In this document: piece by piece, positions 27,207-36,017 of the stretch
Layout: the number at the start of each line of letters is the position of its first letter
Numbering within the stretch: the first letter of the stretch is position 1
Assembly (NCBI RefSeq): GCF_900129505.1
Contig: NZ_LT670818.1
Location: 3,348,001 to 3,412,000 of the forward strand
Direction of reading: 5' to 3'
DNA: 64,000 bases
DNA from: Bradyrhizobium erythrophlei
GTDB taxonomy: Bacteria > Pseudomonadota > Alphaproteobacteria > Rhizobiales > Xanthobacteraceae
Position numbers and translations under genes: made by a program
The notes under the pieces: generated by a model
Databases searched by the model: none
What the model was told of the DNA's origin: nothing
The model's input: the letters and a program-made list of their open reading frames with translations, nothing else

Positions 27207-28436
27207 ATGATGCTAAACGCCAGGGGCGCCCTCGCGGGTCTGCGGGTCATCGATATGACGCACGCGCTCGCCGGACCCTTCTGCACGCAGGTGCTCGCCG
27301 ACCACGGCGCGGACGTTATGAAGATCGAGCCGCTGGAAGGCGATTTCTTTCGCAATATCGGGCCTTGGCGCGACGACGACAAGGCCCGACACTTCGGCGG
27401 CCTGTTCCAGGCCTGCAACCGCAACAAGAGGTCGCTCGCCGTCAATCTCAAGGATCCGCAGGGCGCGGCGCTCGTGCGCGAGCTTGTGCGTGGCGCGGAC
27501 GCGCTTGTCGAAAACTACCGCGCCGGCGCGATGGAGAAGCTGGGGCTCGGATACGACTCCCTCAAAGTGGAGAACCCGCGGCTCGTTTATACATCGATCC
27601 GCGGCTTCGGTGACGTCGCAGGCGGCCGCAGCCCTTACATGAGCTGGCCCTCCTTCGATATCGTCGCGCAGGCGATGGGCGGCTGGATGGGCGTCACCGG
27701 CACGGACGCCGACCACCCGGTCAAGGTCGGTGGCGGACCCGGCGATACGGTGACCGGTCTATTCGCGGCGTTCGGCACGATGGCGGCACTCTGGCAGGCG
27801 CGCACAACGGGGGAGGGGCAATATGTCGACACCGCCATGGTTGATTGCGTGCTCGCCCTGTCGGAATCGGTTGTCAGCCATTACGCCTATCGCGGCGTGT
27901 CGCTGGAGCCTATGGGCAACGCCATGCCGGGCATCGCGCCGTTCGATACCTATCGTTGCTGCGACGGCATCATCGCGATCGCGGCGCCGCACGATCCGCA
28001 GTGGACCGAGCTTTGCCGCCTGATGGACCGGACCGAACTGCTGGCCGATCCGCGGTTCGCGAGCGAACAACTGCGCTGGGAGAATCGCAACGCCGTGCGC
28101 GACGCGATCGAGGCCTTCACCGAAGTCCGCACCAAGGAGGAGCTTCGCGGGATATTCGGTGGGCGCGTCCCGTTCAGTCCGATCTATTGCGCCGCGGACA
28201 TTTTCGCCGATCCCCATTTCGCGGTGCGCGACATGCTGCCCGAACTGGAGCATCCGGGCTCCGCCCGGCCGGCCGCGGTGCCCGGCGTGCCGGTCAAGCT
28301 CTCGCGAACGCCGGGAAGCGTGCGTCATCGCGCGCCCTTGGTTGGCGAACATACCCGCGATATCCTTGCCCAGATGGGCATTGAGCCGGAACGGATCGAG
28401 CGGCTGGCGCAATCGGGCGCGGTCGCGGTACGATGA
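27207..28436 (+). CDS. Family III CoA-transferase (CaiB/BaiF type)
   Basis: A 409-residue enzyme that moves CoA between carboxylic acids. The N-terminal motif LAGLRVIDMTHALAGPFCTQ and LADHGADVMKIEPLEGDFFR are typical of the family. The catalytic Asp lies in the region SYDSLKVENPRLVYTSIRGF / PSFDIVAQAMGGWMGVTG (FD motif). The C-terminal part (VPFSPIYCAADIFADPHFAV) matches formyl-CoA-transferase-like proteins. AGGAG precedes ATG 27207/27210. It heads a plus-strand pair with tetR, under an operator-like palindrome. With the acyl-CoA dehydrogenase and the enolase-type enzyme next door, it probably activates the pathway's acid substrate as a CoA thioester. The substrate is unknown. Confidence 0.85.
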   Translation: MMLNARGALAGLRVIDMTHALAGPFCTQVLADHGADVMKIEPLEGDFFRNIGPWRDDDKARHFGGLFQACNRNKRSLAVNLKDPQGAALVRELVRGADALVENYRAGAMEKLGLGYDSLKVENPRLVYTSIRGFGDVAGGRSPYMSWPSFDIVAQAMGGWMGVTGTDADHPVKVGGGPGDTVTGLFAAFGTMAALWQARTTGEGQYVDTAMVDCVLALSESVVSHYAYRGVSLEPMGNAMPGIAPFDTYRCCDGIIAIAAPHDPQWTELCRLMDRTELLADPRFASEQLRWENRNAVRDAIEAFTEVRTKEELRGIFGGRVPFSPIYCAADIFADPHFAVRDMLPELEHPGSARPAAVPGVPVKLSRTPGSVRHRAPLVGEHTRDILAQMGIEPERIERLAQSGAVAVR

Positions 28437-28440
28437 GTCC

Positions 28441-29097
28441 ATGACCAGCAAATCCGCACCCAGCATCGCCGCGCCGCCAACCGCGGCGAGTCCGCCCGGG
28501 CGTAAGCGCCGTGCCCCCGGCCAGAAGCACGAGGACAAGCGCATCGCGATCCTGCGTATGGCTGCGCAACTCTTCGCCGAAAACGGCTACGATACGACGT
28601 CGCTCGATGCCATCGCCGACGGCGTCGGCATCCACAAGGCGACGCTGTACCACTACCTTCCGAACAAGGAGACTATCCTCTATCAGTGCCTGCTCGCCTC
28701 GTTCGAGGATCTGGACGTCGAGATCGCGGCGATGCGCGACCGGTCCGTTCCCGTGCTCGATCGGCTGCGCCGCTTCGTGCGTTCGCTTGCGCGCGCGCAG
28801 AACGGCGATTTCGGCCGCTGCCTCGTGCTTGTCGGCGAACGTCCCCTGGCGCTGGCGCCGGGCGGCAAGATCAAGGAATTCCAGCGGCGGCTCGACATGG
28901 CCGTGCGCGAGTTGACGCTGGAAGGCGTGTTGAGCGGGCAATTGCGCCCGGTCGATCCGGGCCTCGTCTCGGCAATGCTGTTCGGCGCGCTGAACTGGGT
29001 TCCGCGCTGGTTCCGTCCGGACAAGCGGCTGTCGCTGGATGAAGTGGCGGACGCTTTCGTCGACATGCTCGCGCTGGGAGTGGTTCCGCGCGCCTGA
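28441..29097 (+). CDS. TetR-family regulator of the CoA catabolic cluster
   Basis: A 218-residue regulator. A disordered, Pro/Arg-rich N-terminus of about 30 residues is followed by the TetR DNA-binding domain (ILRMAAQLFAENGYDTTSLD, then AIADGVGIHKATLYHYLPNK). The C-terminal domain has the style of KstR2-like regulators that sense acyl-CoA ligands (VPVLDRLRRFVRSLARAQNG; LFGALNWVPRWFRPDKRLSL). It begins four bases after the CoA-transferase stop, so the pair is co-transcribed and autoregulated if the palindrome at 27168 is its site. An acyl-CoA inducer made by the cluster would fit the family, but is inferred. Confidence 0.85.
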   Translation: MTSKSAPSIAAPPTAASPPGRKRRAPGQKHEDKRIAILRMAAQLFAENGYDTTSLDAIADGVGIHKATLYHYLPNKETILYQCLLASFEDLDVEIAAMRDRSVPVLDRLRRFVRSLARAQNGDFGRCLVLVGERPLALAPGGKIKEFQRRLDMAVRELTLEGVLSGQLRPVDPGLVSAMLFGALNWVPRWFRPDKRLSLDEVADAFVDMLALGVVPRA

Positions 29098-29107
29098 CCA
29101 GCCGGTC

Positions 29108-30256
29108 TCACATCGCGCGCGAAATCAGGTCCTTCAGCGTTTCGTTGCTGCCGCCGTAAATGCGTTGCACGCGCGCGTCGAGGTAGAGCTGCGCGATCGG
29201 CGAATCCGTCATGTAGCCGTAACCGCCGAACAGCTGCAGACAGTGGTCGATGATCTCGCACTGTTTGTCCGAGCACCAGTATTTGGCCATGATCGCCTCG
29301 GCGGGATCGATCTCCTCGCCGTTGGATAGCTCCATGACCAGACGGTCGACGAAGGTGCGGGCGATGCGCACCTCGGTGGCGCATTCGGCGAGCGTGAACT
29401 TCGTGTTCTGAAAATCCCAGAGGGTCTGGCCGAGCATCTTGCGGTTCCTGGCGTGCCCCAGCGCAAGCTCGATCGCGCGCTCGGCCGTTGCGACGCCGGT
29501 GACGGCGATCGACAGGCGCTCGCGCACGAACACGTCCATGAGCTGCCCGAAGCCGCGGCCTTCAACCCCGCCGATCAGGTTCTCGGCGGGAATGCGCGCG
29601 TCGTCCAGAAATATCTCGCAGGTATCGAGCCCGTTCTGGCCGATCTTTTCGAGCACCCGGCTGATCTTGAAGCCGGGCGTCTTTTTTGTCTCGACCATGA
29701 ACAGCGAGATGCCCTTTGCACCACCGCCTCCGGTGCGCGCCGCGACGAGCGACAGTTCGGCCTGGCGCCCTTGCGTGATGAAGACCTTGTTTCCATTGAG
29801 GACGTAGGAATCGTCGTCGCGCCTTGCGGTCGTGCGCAGCGCCTTCACGTCGGTCCCGGCGTCCGGCTCGGTAATGCAGACCGACAATCCCTTTCGGCCG
29901 GCGGCAATGTCCGGCATCCAGCGCAAGTTCTGTTCGTGCGTGGCCGTGTGCAGCAGAAAATGCGGCGCATTGAGCGCGCCGGGCACGAAGCCGAAAGCCG
30001 TGTCGCAGATGCGCGCCTGCTCTTCCATGACCACTACCTCATGCGCAAAGCTCGCGCCTTGGCCGCCGTACTGCTCCGGTACGCTCATACAGACGAGGCC
30101 GAGTTCGCCGGCCTTCAGCCAGACCGAGCGATCGATCTGGTGTTGTTTGCGCCAGCGGTTGGCGTGTGGCGCGACTTCCTCCTCGAAGAAGCGACGCGCC
30201 GTCGTGCGCAAGATGTCCAGTTCGGGGGTCATCCAGGGGGAGCGGTAGGGCTTCAA
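29108..30256 (-). CDS. Acyl-CoA dehydrogenase
   Basis: A 382-residue flavoprotein that introduces an alpha-beta double bond in an acyl-CoA. The FAD-binding signatures are present (LSVCITEPDAGTDVKALRTT; KVFITQGRQAELSLVAAR). Near the C-terminus the text is LYLDARVQRIYGGSNETLKD. The Gly where medium-chain enzymes have the catalytic Glu (YEG) indicates the long-chain or isovaleryl type, where the base is a Glu in helix G; the Glu in FVRERLSIAV is well placed for that. The ATG at 30256 is convergent with tetR and divergent from the enolase-type gene. The 30-bp palindrome at 30348 lies in its promoter region, so it is in the same regulon. Confidence 0.88.
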   Translation of the reverse strand: MKPYRSPWMTPELDILRTTARRFFEEEVAPHANRWRKQHQIDRSVWLKAGELGLVCMSVPEQYGGQGASFAHEVVVMEEQARICDTAFGFVPGALNAPHFLLHTATHEQNLRWMPDIAAGRKGLSVCITEPDAGTDVKALRTTARRDDDSYVLNGNKVFITQGRQAELSLVAARTGGGGAKGISLFMVETKKTPGFKISRVLEKIGQNGLDTCEIFLDDARIPAENLIGGVEGRGFGQLMDVFVRERLSIAVTGVATAERAIELALGHARNRKMLGQTLWDFQNTKFTLAECATEVRIARTFVDRLVMELSNGEEIDPAEAIMAKYWCSDKQCEIIDHCLQLFGGYGYMTDSPIAQLYLDARVQRIYGGSNETLKDLISRAM

Positions 30257-30347
30257 GGCTTCGCCTCCAACATTTCCGGACCAATCGCGGCGCCGGTGGG
30301 GCCTGTTTTGGCCCCGTGCCTCTAGTTACCTTACGATCGGTCGGTCA

Positions 30348-30377
30348 AAAAGTCAACCGACTAGTCGGTTGACTTTT
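30348..30377. promoter_or_regulatory. Perfect 30-bp palindrome, likely TetR operator of the divergent pair
   Basis: Each arm is AAAAGTCAACCGACT, read outward from the centre between 30362 and 30363 (CTAG core). The match is perfect over 15 + 15 bases. It lies between the acyl-CoA dehydrogenase (minus) and the enolase-superfamily gene (plus) and repeats the TCAACCGACT element found at 27168. Confidence 0.85.
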
Positions 30378-30452
30378 ACATTCGTGGTCTTTAATCTTCT
30401 TTGAGGGAAGCACGCAATTTGAGCGATCCGCAGATCGCCGGAGAACATCCTC

Positions 30453-31625
30453 ATGAAGATCGTCCAGGTTGAATGTGTGCCGGTATCGACGCCGATGAAG
30501 AAGCCGGTGATCATGCCAAACACGCGCATCGACCGGATCGATAGTGTGGTGATGAAAATCACGACCGACGATGGCCGTGTCGGTATTTCCGATTCCGGCG
30601 ACACGTCATCCTGGTACCGCGGCGAGCTGCAGGACTCGATCGTTGGCATGGTCTGCCATGTTATCGCGCCGCGCATCCTGCTCGGCGAGGATCCGCGCCG
30701 TATCGAAAAAATCGTCGCCCGCATGGACCTTCTGGTGCGCGACAATAACCAGGCGAAGGCCATGGTCGATTTCGCCCTGCACGACCTCAAGGGTAAGATT
30801 CTCGACGTGCCCGTTTACGAATTGCTCGGTGGCCGAACGGTCGAAAGCGCAAGTCTTGGGTGGGTATTGTCCGCCGGGGCGCCGGACGAAGTTGCGATCG
30901 AGGCGAAGACAGCGCTGGCGAAAGGCTTCGCGCTGCTCAAGCTGAAGACGGGACACGGCACGCTCGAGGACGATCTTCATATGGCGCAGGCGGTACGCGA
31001 AACGGTCGGGCCCGACGTGCGGCTGACCATGGACGCGAACGGTTTCTGGACCTACGAGCAGGCCTTGCGTCTCATCCGCAAGCTCGACCCGCTGGACCTC
31101 GAACTGATCGAGCAGCCCCTGCCACATTGGGACATCGAGGGCATGGCGCGTCTGCGCGCGCAGGTGCGCACGCCGATCTACGCCGACGAATCCGCGCAGG
31201 AGATGCACCATATCAAGGAGATCATCGATCGACGCGCGGCCGATGGCTTGTTCATCAAGACACAGAAAGCCGGCGGGCTTCTCAAGTCGCAGCGCTGGCT
31301 GACGCTGGCGCGGCTGTCGGGCTTGCCCGTGATGTGCGGCTGCATGATCGGCTCGGGACTGGAGCACGGCCCGGCCGTGCATCTGTGGACCAGCAATCAA
31401 TGGGCGTCGCAATATCTGAACGAATCGATCGGTCCGCTGATGATTCACGGCGTATGGGAGAGCAAGGACATTCCGGCAGGGGCCGACATTGCGCTCAATC
31501 CGCCGCGCTTCCAGAACGGGAAGACCTATCCGAACGAAGGTCCGGGATTCGGCATCGAGCTGAACGAAACGTTCCTGAGGAGGCACGCGACGAAGGGCAA
31601 GGAACCGCGTCGAGTAGACCTGTGA
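30453..31625 (+). CDS. Mandelate racemase/muconate lactonizing enzyme family protein
   Basis: A 390-residue enolase-superfamily enzyme with an N-terminal capping domain and a C-terminal barrel. Active-site elements visible are KxK (FALLKLKTGHG), the metal ligands in RLTMDANGFWT, LELIEQPLPHWD and PIYADESAQE, and the second Lys in GLFIKTQKAGGLLK. Lys on both barrel faces allows racemisation, cycloisomerisation or epimerisation by proton abstraction next to a carboxylate. The reaction cannot be fixed from motifs. ATG 30453 starts MKIVQVECVPVST. It is the first of five plus-strand genes behind the 30-bp palindrome and overlaps the next gene as GTGA. Confidence 0.85.
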   Translation: MKIVQVECVPVSTPMKKPVIMPNTRIDRIDSVVMKITTDDGRVGISDSGDTSSWYRGELQDSIVGMVCHVIAPRILLGEDPRRIEKIVARMDLLVRDNNQAKAMVDFALHDLKGKILDVPVYELLGGRTVESASLGWVLSAGAPDEVAIEAKTALAKGFALLKLKTGHGTLEDDLHMAQAVRETVGPDVRLTMDANGFWTYEQALRLIRKLDPLDLELIEQPLPHWDIEGMARLRAQVRTPIYADESAQEMHHIKEIIDRRAADGLFIKTQKAGGLLKSQRWLTLARLSGLPVMCGCMIGSGLEHGPAVHLWTSNQWASQYLNESIGPLMIHGVWESKDIPAGADIALNPPRFQNGKTYPNEGPGFGIELNETFLRRHATKGKEPRRVDL

Positions 31626-32785
31626 GTGCAGGCGCCGGCCCCCTTGCCGCAGTGACGGCGATCGAATTCGCCGGCCTCGGCCCTGCGCCTTTCGCCGGCA
31701 TGATGCTCGCCGATCAGGGCGCGCGGGTCATCCGCATCGACCGAACGCCGAAAAGGAACGCGCCGAAATCCGCGCGCGACGGCGACGTGCTGTCGCGCGG
31801 CCGCGAATCGATAGCGCTCGATCTGAAGAAACCGGACGCGGTCGAGGTCGCGCTGCGTCTCATCGAGCGCGCGGACGTGCTGATCGAAGGCTTCCGTCCG
31901 GGCGTTATGGAGTCGCTCGGGCTCGGGCCTGACGTCTGCCTGCAACGCCGCCCCCGGCTCGTCTATGGGCGCGTAACGGGCTGGGGCCAGACGGGACCGC
32001 TGGCGCAAGCCGCAGGACATGACATCAATTACATCGCATTGACGGGAGCGCTGCATGCGGTGGGCCGACACGGCGATCCGCCGGTTCCGACAGCCGGCAT
32101 GATCGGCGATTTCGGCGGAGGCGGCATGCTCCTGGCCTTCGGCATGCTGTGCGCGCTGCTGGAGGCGAAGCGATCGGGCAGGGGACAGGTCGTCGACGCT
32201 TCGGTCTGCGACGGCTCCGCACTGCTTGCTTCCCTGCTCTATGGCTGGCGCGCCACGGGCGCCTGGCATGCCGAGCCCGGAACAAACGTCGGCGACGGCG
32301 GCGCACCCTTCTTCAATGCCTATGCCTGCGCCGACGGCCGCTACATCTCGATCGGCTCGATCGAGCCGCAATTCTACGCGCTGCTGCGTGAGCGCTGCGG
32401 ACTGACGGATCCCGTTTTCAAACGCCAGCTTGACGAGAGCCAGTGGCCTGCGCTCAAGGCGCGGCTCGCGGACACCTTTCGCCGGCGCACGCGTGCGGAA
32501 TGGTGCGCCCTGCTCGAAGGCACCGATGTTTGCTTTGCGCCAGTGCTGTCCTTCGACGAAGCGCCGGCGCATCCCCACAATATCGCACGCGGCACGTTCG
32601 CCAAGGTCAACGGCGTGGCGCAGCCGGCGCCGGCGCCGAAGTTCGGCGGTACGCCGGCGCCCGCCTGCAAGCCCGTGCGCGCGGCGGGCGCCGATACGCG
32701 CCGGCTGCTGGCGGAAATCGGCTTCGAGGAAGCGACAACTCACCTGCTGCACACGAATACAGCCTGGACGGAAGCGCCGGGCTGA
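31622..32785 (+). CDS. Alpha-methylacyl-CoA racemase-like family III CoA-transferase protein
   Basis: A 387-residue protein starting at GTG 31622, which overlaps the previous stop (GTGA). The N-terminus (AVTAIEFAGLGPAPFAGMML) and the text VTGWGQTGPLAQAAGHDINY place it with alpha-methylacyl-CoA racemases: the catalytic His in GHDINYIALTGAL and the Asp in GMIGDFGGGGMLL are both present. These enzymes epimerise the 2-methyl centre of branched acyl-CoAs so that an acyl-CoA dehydrogenase can act. This supports a pathway for a branched or terpenoid-like acid. A CoA-transferase role cannot be excluded. Confidence 0.82.
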   Translation: MSAGAGPLAAVTAIEFAGLGPAPFAGMMLADQGARVIRIDRTPKRNAPKSARDGDVLSRGRESIALDLKKPDAVEVALRLIERADVLIEGFRPGVMESLGLGPDVCLQRRPRLVYGRVTGWGQTGPLAQAAGHDINYIALTGALHAVGRHGDPPVPTAGMIGDFGGGGMLLAFGMLCALLEAKRSGRGQVVDASVCDGSALLASLLYGWRATGAWHAEPGTNVGDGGAPFFNAYACADGRYISIGSIEPQFYALLRERCGLTDPVFKRQLDESQWPALKARLADTFRRRTRAEWCALLEGTDVCFAPVLSFDEAPAHPHNIARGTFAKVNGVAQPAPAPKFGGTPAPACKPVRAAGADTRRLLAEIGFEEATTHLLHTNTAWTEAPG

Positions 32786-32845
32786 AACTGCACACACAAA
32801 GCCAAACGAGCCAGGAAATCCCGGCCAAGTCAGAGGGGAAACGTC

Positions 32846-34135
32846 ATGAGCATACAGACCGGGGGTAAACCAATTGGGGAAACGACGACCGATACAATGA
32901 CAGGCGGTCGCAGGTGGATCGTGATTGGTGCGGCCCTGGGTCTCGCCGTCGGGTTCGGCCCGATGTTCTTCAGCACCGCCGGCATTTTCCTGAAACCCAT
33001 GGCGGAATCATTCCAGTGGACGCGGGCCGATGTCGCCCTGCTGCCAATGCTCGCCATGACCGGCACGGCGATCGGCGCGCCCATCGCCGGTTATGTCGCT
33101 GACCGCATCGGCTGGAGCAGGGTGATCGGCATCGGGATGGTTCTCTTCTCGCTGTTCGTGCTCGCGCTGGCTTTCGCGCCTCAGAGCCGGCTCTATATCG
33201 CGATCGCCGGTTTCGTCATTGGCCTTGCCGGCGCCGCCACGACAGCGGCAGGCTATCTTGCGATCTTGCCGCGCGTTTTCGACGCGCGTCTCGGCATGGC
33301 GTTGGGCCTCGGGATGCTTGGCACGGGCGTAGGCGGCTTTCTGATGCCGGTTGTCGCAGGTCGCCTCAGCGGCGTCTACGGCTGGCGCGTCTCTTATGCG
33401 GTCTTCGCCGCTCTTGCGCTCGTTCTGGGAGCGGTCGCGCATCGCATCATCTTCGCTAATCTGCCGGTCGACGACAGAGGCCCCGCAGCGCAGGCGCAGG
33501 ACGCGGCGGCGCTAACGGGCGCGACCTTCGCCGAGGCGCTCGGAACATTCCGCTTCTGGCTTATCGCGGTCGTGATGTTTCTGATCTCAATGATCATCCT
33601 CGGTGGCTTCGTGCATCTCGCGCCATTCGCCACCGACCGCGGGCTGGGCGGCGACGTCGCGGCGACTGCGGCCGGAATCGTCGGGGCGGGGCTCGCCGTC
33701 TCGCGCGTCGGCGCAGGCTTCATTCTAGACCGGGTATTTGCGCCGCTCGTCGGACTCACCGCCTTCATCCTCGGCGCAGTTGGGTTCGTCATCCTCATCG
33801 CCATGCCGAACTCGCCCGCGCTCCTGCTGCTGTCGGCACTGCTGCTCGGCGTGTCGACCGGCACTGAAGGCGACCTGATCCCGTATATGGCTCGAAAATA
33901 TTTCGGCAAGCGCGCGCTGGGCGCGATCTACGGCGCGCTGTTCGGCGCAGCCACGCTCGGCGGCGCGGCCGGTCCCCTCGTCTACGGTCTCGCCTTCGAC
34001 CGGTTCAAATCCTACGCGCCGATCCACGCGGCGTCCGCGGTCGTCTGCGTGGTCTGTGCGCTTGCCATTCTCGCGCTCGGCCGATATCCCGCGGAATACC
34101 CCCGGAAAGGCGACACGCAGAGGATCTGGCGGTAA
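32846..34135 (+). CDS. MFS transporter
   Basis: A 429-residue permease with 12 predicted membrane segments and a central cytoplasmic loop near residues 205-225. The loop motif between segments 2 and 3 reads GYVADRIGWSRVIGIGM, the major-facilitator signature. The style (FGPMFFSTAGIFLKPMAESF; PYMARKYFGKRALGAIYGAL) is that of the oxalate/formate antiporter and monocarboxylate-like branch. It is probably the uptake system for the acid degraded by this cluster. ATG 32846 is preceded by AGAGGGGA. It lies between the racemase-like gene and the monooxygenase gene, in the same direction. Confidence 0.85.
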   Translation: MSIQTGGKPIGETTTDTMTGGRRWIVIGAALGLAVGFGPMFFSTAGIFLKPMAESFQWTRADVALLPMLAMTGTAIGAPIAGYVADRIGWSRVIGIGMVLFSLFVLALAFAPQSRLYIAIAGFVIGLAGAATTAAGYLAILPRVFDARLGMALGLGMLGTGVGGFLMPVVAGRLSGVYGWRVSYAVFAALALVLGAVAHRIIFANLPVDDRGPAAQAQDAAALTGATFAEALGTFRFWLIAVVMFLISMIILGGFVHLAPFATDRGLGGDVAATAAGIVGAGLAVSRVGAGFILDRVFAPLVGLTAFILGAVGFVILIAMPNSPALLLLSALLLGVSTGTEGDLIPYMARKYFGKRALGAIYGALFGAATLGGAAGPLVYGLAFDRFKSYAPIHAASAVVCVVCALAILALGRYPAEYPRKGDTQRIWR

Positions 34136-34146
34136 GGGAGGCGGTA

Positions 34147-35799
34147 TTGAGACCCAACGGACGCGGTGCGCTCGAATCGCTCTACTTCACCTATCCCGAC
34201 TTCACGTCGAAGCGGGCGCCGGAACTGGACGTCGCGGGTCTACGCCACCCGGTCGCGATCGTCGGCGCGGGCCCGGTCGGCATGACGGCGGCGCTTGCGC
34301 TCGCCCGCTACGGGGTGCGGTCAGTCCTGCTCGATCGCAAGAACACGTTCAATGACGGCAGCCGCGCCATCTGCATCGCACGGGCGAGTTTTCACATTCT
34401 CGAACAGATCGGCACGGTCGGGCCGTTTCTGGCGAAGTCGTTGGGATGGCGGCGCGGCCGCAGTTATTACCGCGGCGATGAAATCTACCGTTTCGAGATG
34501 CCGCATAGCGACAACGACAAATACCTGCCGATGTATAATCTGCAGCAGCAATATATCGAGCAGTTCCTATGGGACGCGGTCGAGAAGTGCGAGTTGATCG
34601 ACGCGCGCTGGCGGGCTGAAGTCACGGGCGTCCGCAACGACAACGCGGGGGCGACGCTCGACGTGACCTCGCCCGAGGGCACCTACCCATTGCATTGCGG
34701 TTATATTCTCGCGGCCGACGGCGCGCGCAGCCCATTGCGCAATATGCTGGGGCTGCGCCTCCATGGCGACAACTACGAGGGCAGATATGTCATCGCCGAC
34801 GTGCGCATGGCCCACGACTTCCCGACCGAGCGGCGCGCCTTTTTCGAACCCGCGGCCAATCCTGGCGGCACGGTGCTCATACATAGGCAGCCCGATGATA
34901 TCTGGCGGATCGACTATCAGCTGCGCGCGGGCGAAAGCGAAGAGGATGCCTTGAAGGAATCCTCGATACGCGCGCGCGTGGGGGCAATTCTCGAGGAGAT
35001 CGGGCACAAGGGCGACTGGGATCTCGAATGGTGGAGCGTCTATTCGGCAAACACGCTTTGCCTCGACGACTATCGCCGCGGCCGCGTGTTCTTCGTCGGC
35101 GACAGCGCGCATATCGTGCCGATCTTCGGTGTGCGCGGCCTGAACAACGGCATGGCTGATGCCTATAATATCGGCTGGAAGCTCGGCTATGTGCTGGCGG
35201 GCAACGCCGATCCTAAGCTGCTCGATTCCTATTCGCCGGAACGGCGCGGTGCCACGCTCGACGTTTTTGCGAACGCGACGAAGAGCACGCGCTTCATGAC
35301 GCCGCCGACCCGAGGCTGGGCGCTGGTGCGCGAGGCTGCGCTGTCGCTTGCCGGGAAGCACGAGTTCGCGCGAAAATTCGCCGATCCCCGCCAAATGCAG
35401 CCCTATACCTACGGCGGAAGCCCGATCACCTGCTTTGCGCGAAACGATGCGGCATTTGCGCGAGGACCGGTCAGCGGCGCGCTCGCCGCGAATGCGAGGC
35501 TCAGCGATGGCAGTTATCTGCTCGACCACGCGGGCGCAGGATTCTCCGGCGTCTTTTTTGTCGATGAGACGTTGCGGGCTGAATCGGATGCGCTGTTCGC
35601 GCGTTTGCGCGCGCTCGATCTCCGGTTTACGTCGGTGGCGCTTGATGCGTCCAGCGAAGTCGCCCCGGTCTACGATGCACAGCCCGGAACCTTCTATCTG
35701 CTGCGGCCCGACCTGCACGTCGCCGGCCGCTGGCGCAGGTTCGACCCAGACGAGATCGCAGGTGCCTTGCGGACCTGCCTCGGAAAGGACGCCGCATGA
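34147..35799 (+). CDS. FAD-dependent aromatic monooxygenase (MhpA/phenol hydroxylase type)
   Basis: A 550-residue class A flavin monooxygenase. The FAD motif is at about residue 36 (HPVAIVGAGPVGMTAALALA). The DG motif reads ILAADGARSPLRNMLGL and the GD motif RVFFVGDSAHIVPIFGVRGL. A C-terminal thioredoxin-like domain completes it. The family hydroxylates phenolic rings at the expense of NAD(P)H. The start is TTG 34147, supported by GGGAGG five bases before it; no ATG lies before the FAD motif. No ring-cleavage gene is present in this cluster. It overlaps the following small gene by four bases (ATGA), so the two are translationally coupled. Confidence 0.85.
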   Translation: MRPNGRGALESLYFTYPDFTSKRAPELDVAGLRHPVAIVGAGPVGMTAALALARYGVRSVLLDRKNTFNDGSRAICIARASFHILEQIGTVGPFLAKSLGWRRGRSYYRGDEIYRFEMPHSDNDKYLPMYNLQQQYIEQFLWDAVEKCELIDARWRAEVTGVRNDNAGATLDVTSPEGTYPLHCGYILAADGARSPLRNMLGLRLHGDNYEGRYVIADVRMAHDFPTERRAFFEPAANPGGTVLIHRQPDDIWRIDYQLRAGESEEDALKESSIRARVGAILEEIGHKGDWDLEWWSVYSANTLCLDDYRRGRVFFVGDSAHIVPIFGVRGLNNGMADAYNIGWKLGYVLAGNADPKLLDSYSPERRGATLDVFANATKSTRFMTPPTRGWALVREAALSLAGKHEFARKFADPRQMQPYTYGGSPITCFARNDAAFARGPVSGALAANARLSDGSYLLDHAGAGFSGVFFVDETLRAESDALFARLRALDLRFTSVALDASSEVAPVYDAQPGTFYLLRPDLHVAGRWRRFDPDEIAGALRTCLGKDAA

Positions 35800-36017
35800 G
35801 CGAAGCACGTTTCGACGAAATCGAGAAGATGTACGATGCGCTCGCTGAAGCGATCGATCGCGCGGGCCCGGCAAACGAGGCGCTGTTCCTAACTCGGCTG
35901 GCGTTGCTTCTTGGCGAGCAGCTTGGGGACAGCAAGGTCTTTCAAGATTGCCTCTCTGCCTCGCTCGATGACCTGGCCGAGCCTCCGTTTGCAGGCCAAA
36001 ACGCCCTCACGGGTTAA
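35796..36017 (+). CDS. DUF2783-like small protein coupled to the monooxygenase
   Basis: A 73-residue helical protein. RFDEIEKMYDALAEAIDRAG and FLTRLALLLGEQLGDSKVFQ match the DUF2783 pattern (a helix, then L.LLLANQIGD, then a helix). Members of that family are often found just after FAD monooxygenases of this kind. The ATG overlaps the monooxygenase stop as ATGA, indicating equimolar synthesis, perhaps as an accessory subunit or stabiliser. The role is unproven. The chain is a little longer than usual, with a Pro/Ala tail (LAEPPFAGQNALTG). Confidence 0.65.
   Translation: MSEARFDEIEKMYDALAEAIDRAGPANEALFLTRLALLLGEQLGDSKVFQDCLSASLDDLAEPPFAGQNALTG

Noticed and set aside
30606..31586. A 326-codon minus-strand frame opposite the enolase-superfamily gene
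   Set aside because: The plus-strand frame carries all active-site residues. The antisense frame has no recognisable content.
34567..35874. A 435-codon minus-strand frame opposite the FAD monooxygenase
   Set aside because: The plus strand has complete FAD-binding motifs and coupling to its neighbours; the antisense frame is Arg/Ala-rich without any motif.
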